Below are positions 61,296 through 64,000 of a DNA stretch of 64,000 bases, piece by piece. The stretch lies in the NCBI GenBank assembly GCA_012295275.1, contig CM022671.1:24489822-24553821 (forward strand). Reading direction: 5' to 3'. A program made the translations under genes and the position numbers. Source of the DNA: Chrysomallon squamiferum. Taxonomy: Eukaryota; Mollusca; Gastropoda; Neomphalida; Peltospiridae. A model generated the notes under the pieces. That model searched no databases and was not told the DNA's origin. It worked only from the letters and a program-made list of their open reading frames with translations. Positions within the stretch are counted from its first letter, which is position 1. Every line of letters starts with the position of its first letter.

Positions 61296-62012
61296 GAGGT
61301 ACAGCGACTTACGAGTGTACTGACTTACGAGTTTTCCCCGAGTTACGAAGTTCTGCTTTGAGTTGCGAGCCAAAATCCGAGTTACGAGCGAGCTTCAGCT
61401 ACGCCGCCGCTAGTTGGCGCAGTGAACAATAAAACGTCGGCTCAGCTTCCCGCGTCCCACCAGTTTATTTCACGTGTTTATCGCCGATGAAGCATCTCTG
61501 TTGTGTTGTGCAGTATTTTGCCAAATTTATTTTTTATGGCCATGGGTCATAAGAAAGTGAGTGCAAAGGACAGTGCTGAGAAGAAGCGGATGATGTCCAT
61601 TGAAATAAAGCATGAAATCGTAGAAAAATATAAGCGAGGTGTGCGTGTAGTCGATTTGGCTAGGCAGTAGAAGCGTAGTACTTTTACGATATGAACCATA
61701 CTGAAGCAGGAGTCGGTAAAGGCTATAACTTCAGCCAAAGGCGTTAAAACAATTTGTCTGATCTCTAAGATAAATGCACTTTACAAAACCAATTTATTGC
61801 TTTATATTCTCTTTTATTTTATTTTTATACAATATTCGTCATTTATAAATACATATTTCTTATTTAGAAACACGTTACAAAAAAAAATGGGGTGTTTTTG
61901 GGGGGGGGGCTGGAACGGATTAATTTCAGATGGGAAATTGATTTGATATACGAGCAAATTGAGTTACGAGCTCGGTCACGGAACGAATTAAATTCGTAAG
62001 TCAAGGTACCAC
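61296..62012 (+). mobile_element. Decayed Tigger/pogo-type DNA transposon, internally deleted
   Basis: The left end GAGGTACAGCGACTTACGAG and the complement of the right end, GTGGTACCTTGACTTACGAA, form the terminal inverted repeat, flanked by TA on both sides as expected for Tc1/mariner-pogo insertions. From the ATG at 61536 a remnant reads MGHKKVSAKDSAEKKRMM..., then a helix-turn-helix with G-V-R-V-V-D-L-A-R-Q. This matches the N-terminus of Tigger/TIGD1-like transposases. In-frame stops (TAG at about 61668, then TGA) and loss of everything after about residue 70 mean that no transposase is made. It is probably a non-autonomous deletion derivative. Confidence 0.85.
61536..61748 (+). pseudogene. 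Remnant of a Tigger-like transposase N-terminus
   Basis: This is the coding remnant inside the element above. It keeps the CENP-B/pogo-type DNA-binding start and A-K-G-V-K, but carries stops after A-R-Q and within the T-I-C-T-I-L-K-Q-like segment. The DDE catalytic domain is absent. Confidence 0.8.
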
Positions 62013-62159
62013 TATTATAATAGAGTGGAAAATGTTTTGACAATGTTTACACTTTATTTGAAGGCATTTTTAAAAATAAATATTTGGAGGGAGGGTGGAT
62101 TTCTCAGTTAGGTGGGGTTTTTTTTATGTGGCCATTTTGAATTAAGTTTTATCAAGACT

Positions 62160-62285
62160 GTAATATTTAATATTTGTTTATTTTATTTTATTTATTTATT
62201 TATTTATCTATTTATTATCTTTTTATATTGTTTATTTTTTATTTTTTTATTTGTTTATTTATTTATTTTTTTATTTATATATTTT
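62160..62285. repeat. (TTTA)n-type low-complexity repeat
   Basis: TTTA/TTTATT units with variants. They produce a spurious F/L/Y/I-rich ORF. Confidence 0.9.
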
Positions 62286-62436
62286 TGCGAGATATAATTT
62301 AAAATTCACAGACTCACACGAGTACAGTTTTTATGTTCTTAAAACTGATTAAAGTACGGTTATCACATCGTGTCTAGGTATACATCAAACTTTTTTTTTT
62401 TAAATTGTGTTTGTTCATACGTATGTCAATTAAATC

Positions 62437-62502
62437 TAATAATAACAATAACAATAACAATAATAACAATAACAATAACAATAACAATAATAATAATAAT
62501 TT
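62437..62502. repeat. (AATAAC)n/(AAT)n repeat
   Basis: Alternating AATAAC and AAT units, located shortly upstream of a candidate exon. Confidence 0.9.
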
Positions 62503-62553
62503 ATTATGCTTTTAATTACAGTTATTATAATAGTGTATATTGATTTATTATAG

Positions 62554-62820
62554 ACATACATCCTTTGTCAAACATTCTGTCATCGAAGGTAAGTACGTGG
62601 TTCTGCATATTTATATTTCATTGTTTATTCCATAGCTGCTGGAAATATGTGAAATGTATAGTTTTTATTGTTATTCTGTGTTACTAGCATTGCTTGACTT
62701 GACACACTTAATAAGTTTTAAAAATGCGTCAAGGTATGCTACACTATAGATATAACATATTTAAAATATACCTTTGGTGATGTGAAGAAATAGTTTAAAC
62801 ATTCTGCATACTTCCAAGAT

Positions 62821-62868
<48 letters not shown>

Positions 62869-63602
62869 TACGTTGTTTCACCACACCATTTTGAAGGAGT
62901 AAAACCAATAATAATAATAATAATATTAATAATAAATAATAATAATAATAATAATAATAAAGAAATAATATACGCATTTATGAATTCTCAGTGTTATTTA
63001 GTGCAGAAAGACAAGATAAATTATTTTTATAGTTTAAAAAGAAATTTTAGAATTTTTCATTACATCTTTAAAATGAATGGTAAGCATTCATAAAATGACA
63101 TAAAAGCAGTCCTAAAATAGCAGCATGTTTTTATTCCAGTCTGTAACTGCTGGGGAAGTAAGTAAAAAAAAATATAAAAAAAATAAAACATCTAATAATT
63201 ATACTGAATGGATATTTCTTAGCTTATCGTATTGGATGTATTGAATGTATTTTTGAGGTGTGTCGGCTTCTATCACAAATAGTTCTTAGAATTTTCTGAC
63301 TGATTTTAAAAATAAAATTTTATTTTACCTAGCCTCTTCCCAATGAAAATTCACCGTGAGTGTTGTATTGTATGAACTCGGATTCTTTTTTTTTTTAACT
63401 TATGAAAGAATCTAAATCTGATTTCTTACTAAATCATTATGGAATTAGATTATGGATTATCTGTAAGTTAGTTTTTGCATTGTTAACGTCTTAATGCCGT
63501 TTTCGTAAACAGACCCAAATGCTATTGCACAACAAGAAGAAAAACAACATGTTCTTGGATATTGGACAAGTGTGGTGCAATTTAAAAAACCTATATATGT
63601 AG
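62554..63602 (+). CDS. Two candidate internal exons of an unidentified gene (partial, runs off the window)
   Basis: Candidate exon A is 62554-62588, with acceptor TTATTATAG and donor CGAAG|GTAAGT. Candidate exon B is 63513 to about 63598 or 63602, with acceptor GTAAACAG and donor GTAGGT or GTATCT. Exon A ends in phase 1 and exon B begins in the matching phase. The joined reading, ...HTSFVKHSVIE, then DPNAIAQQEEKQHVLGYW, then TSVVQFKKPIY, is open and has normal protein composition. I do not recognise the protein. The first exon is not identified, and exons may exist between these two. The rest of the gene would lie to the right of the window. Support is splice consensus, phase agreement and amino-acid composition only. 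Confidence 0.4.
62821..62967. repeat. (TC)n and (AAT)n microsatellites
   Basis: (TC)n at about 62822-62867 and (AAT)n/(ATA)n at about 62908-62962. They fall within the presumed intron of the unidentified right-edge gene. Confidence 0.95.
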
Positions 63603-63681
63603 GTATCTTATGTTTGAGTAATGTTAAATCGAGAAATAATGCCTTTTAGATAGGCCATTCAGTTGTGTAAGTACCATATAG

Positions 63682-63724
<43 letters not shown>

Positions 63725-64000
63725 GGATACAGATCTTCTGAAACGGAATCGCGAAAATGGAAATCTTAAACGGAATTTACATATTTCCGAATGATCAATA
63801 AATTTTATATTTTATTTTAATTTTTTTTATTTTTTGTTTTGGGTATATTTCAGATTTATTTATTTACAATAAATGTACATCCATTCTTGTTCCGCTTAGC
63901 TAATCTTCTGAACTCTTAAAGCAGAACAGATAACACGAAATTGCTCAATGGCAAATTTAAACACGTTTCCTAACAACATTGGCTGCCGGTTATGTTTTGG
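63603..64000. other. Right-edge DNA with a (TTA)n tract
   Basis: Contains about 12 TTA units at 63686-63723. No further exon could be supported before the window ends. Confidence 0.5.

Noticed and set aside
62112-62297. F/Y/L/I-rich ORF
   Set aside because: Translation of the (TTTA)n repeat.
1-64000. CRISPR arrays, bacterial operons, tRNA or rRNA genes
   Set aside because: Tandem repeats here are microsatellites or one minisatellite, not spaced repeats with unique spacers. No complete tRNA cloverleaf or rRNA sequence was recognised, and the genes are spliced eukaryotic genes.

Overview
This window is nuclear DNA from an invertebrate animal. It is very AT-rich, and every protein gene but one is split by GT-AG introns. 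Microsatellites are dense, with (TTA)n, (CA)n, (TC)n, (TTTA)n and long poly-A or poly-T runs. The identifiable genes (STK36, a FET-family RNA-binding protein, CENP-Q, a Toll-like receptor, malectin) are general metazoan genes, so they do not fix the phylum. The retained STK36 and CENP-Q plus the repeat style would fit a lophotrochozoan such as a mollusc, but that is a guess. All exon models below were built by hand from splice consensus and frame continuity; every complete model closes in frame.

Layout. (1) 589-16833, minus: a complete STK36/Fused kinase gene in 32 coding exons (1274 codons before the stop), with a probable non-coding first exon near 17.74-17.8 kb. (2) 16.8-20.6 kb: divergent intergenic DNA full of microsatellites. 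(3) 20633-23066, plus: a three-exon gene for an acidic, low-complexity protein I do not recognise. (4) 23.4-24.7 kb: a short inverted-repeat transposon and a promoter-like stretch with two CRE palindromes and inverted CCAAT boxes. (5) 24765-42267, plus: a complete 19-exon FUS/EWSR1/TAF15 (FET) gene, with a low-complexity YGQ/Gly-rich region, RRM, RGG, RanBP2 zinc finger and PY-NLS. (6) 43762-50331, minus: a seven-exon CENP-Q gene. Its fourth intron contains, on the opposite strand, an intronless-CDS Toll-like receptor at 45487-47571. (7) 50.3-56.0 kb: about 5.7 kb without recognisable exons, probably including a long malectin 3' UTR. (8) 56013-60743, minus: a complete four-exon malectin gene with an ETS/CRE-type promoter. 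(9) 60.8-64 kb: a decayed Tigger/pogo transposon, then two phase-compatible exons of an unidentified plus-strand gene that probably runs off the window.

The genes do not form one pathway. They cover ciliary/Hedgehog signalling (STK36), nuclear RNA processing (FET), inner kinetochore (CENP-Q), innate immunity (TLR) and ER N-glycan quality control (malectin). The most notable points are the TLR nested inside CENP-Q and its alanine BB loop, a 60-bp minisatellite in STK36 that copies a splice acceptor, substituted ligand residues in malectin, the unrecognised acidic gene, and the unidentified gene at the right edge. I saw no CRISPR array, prokaryotic operon or clear new multigene system.
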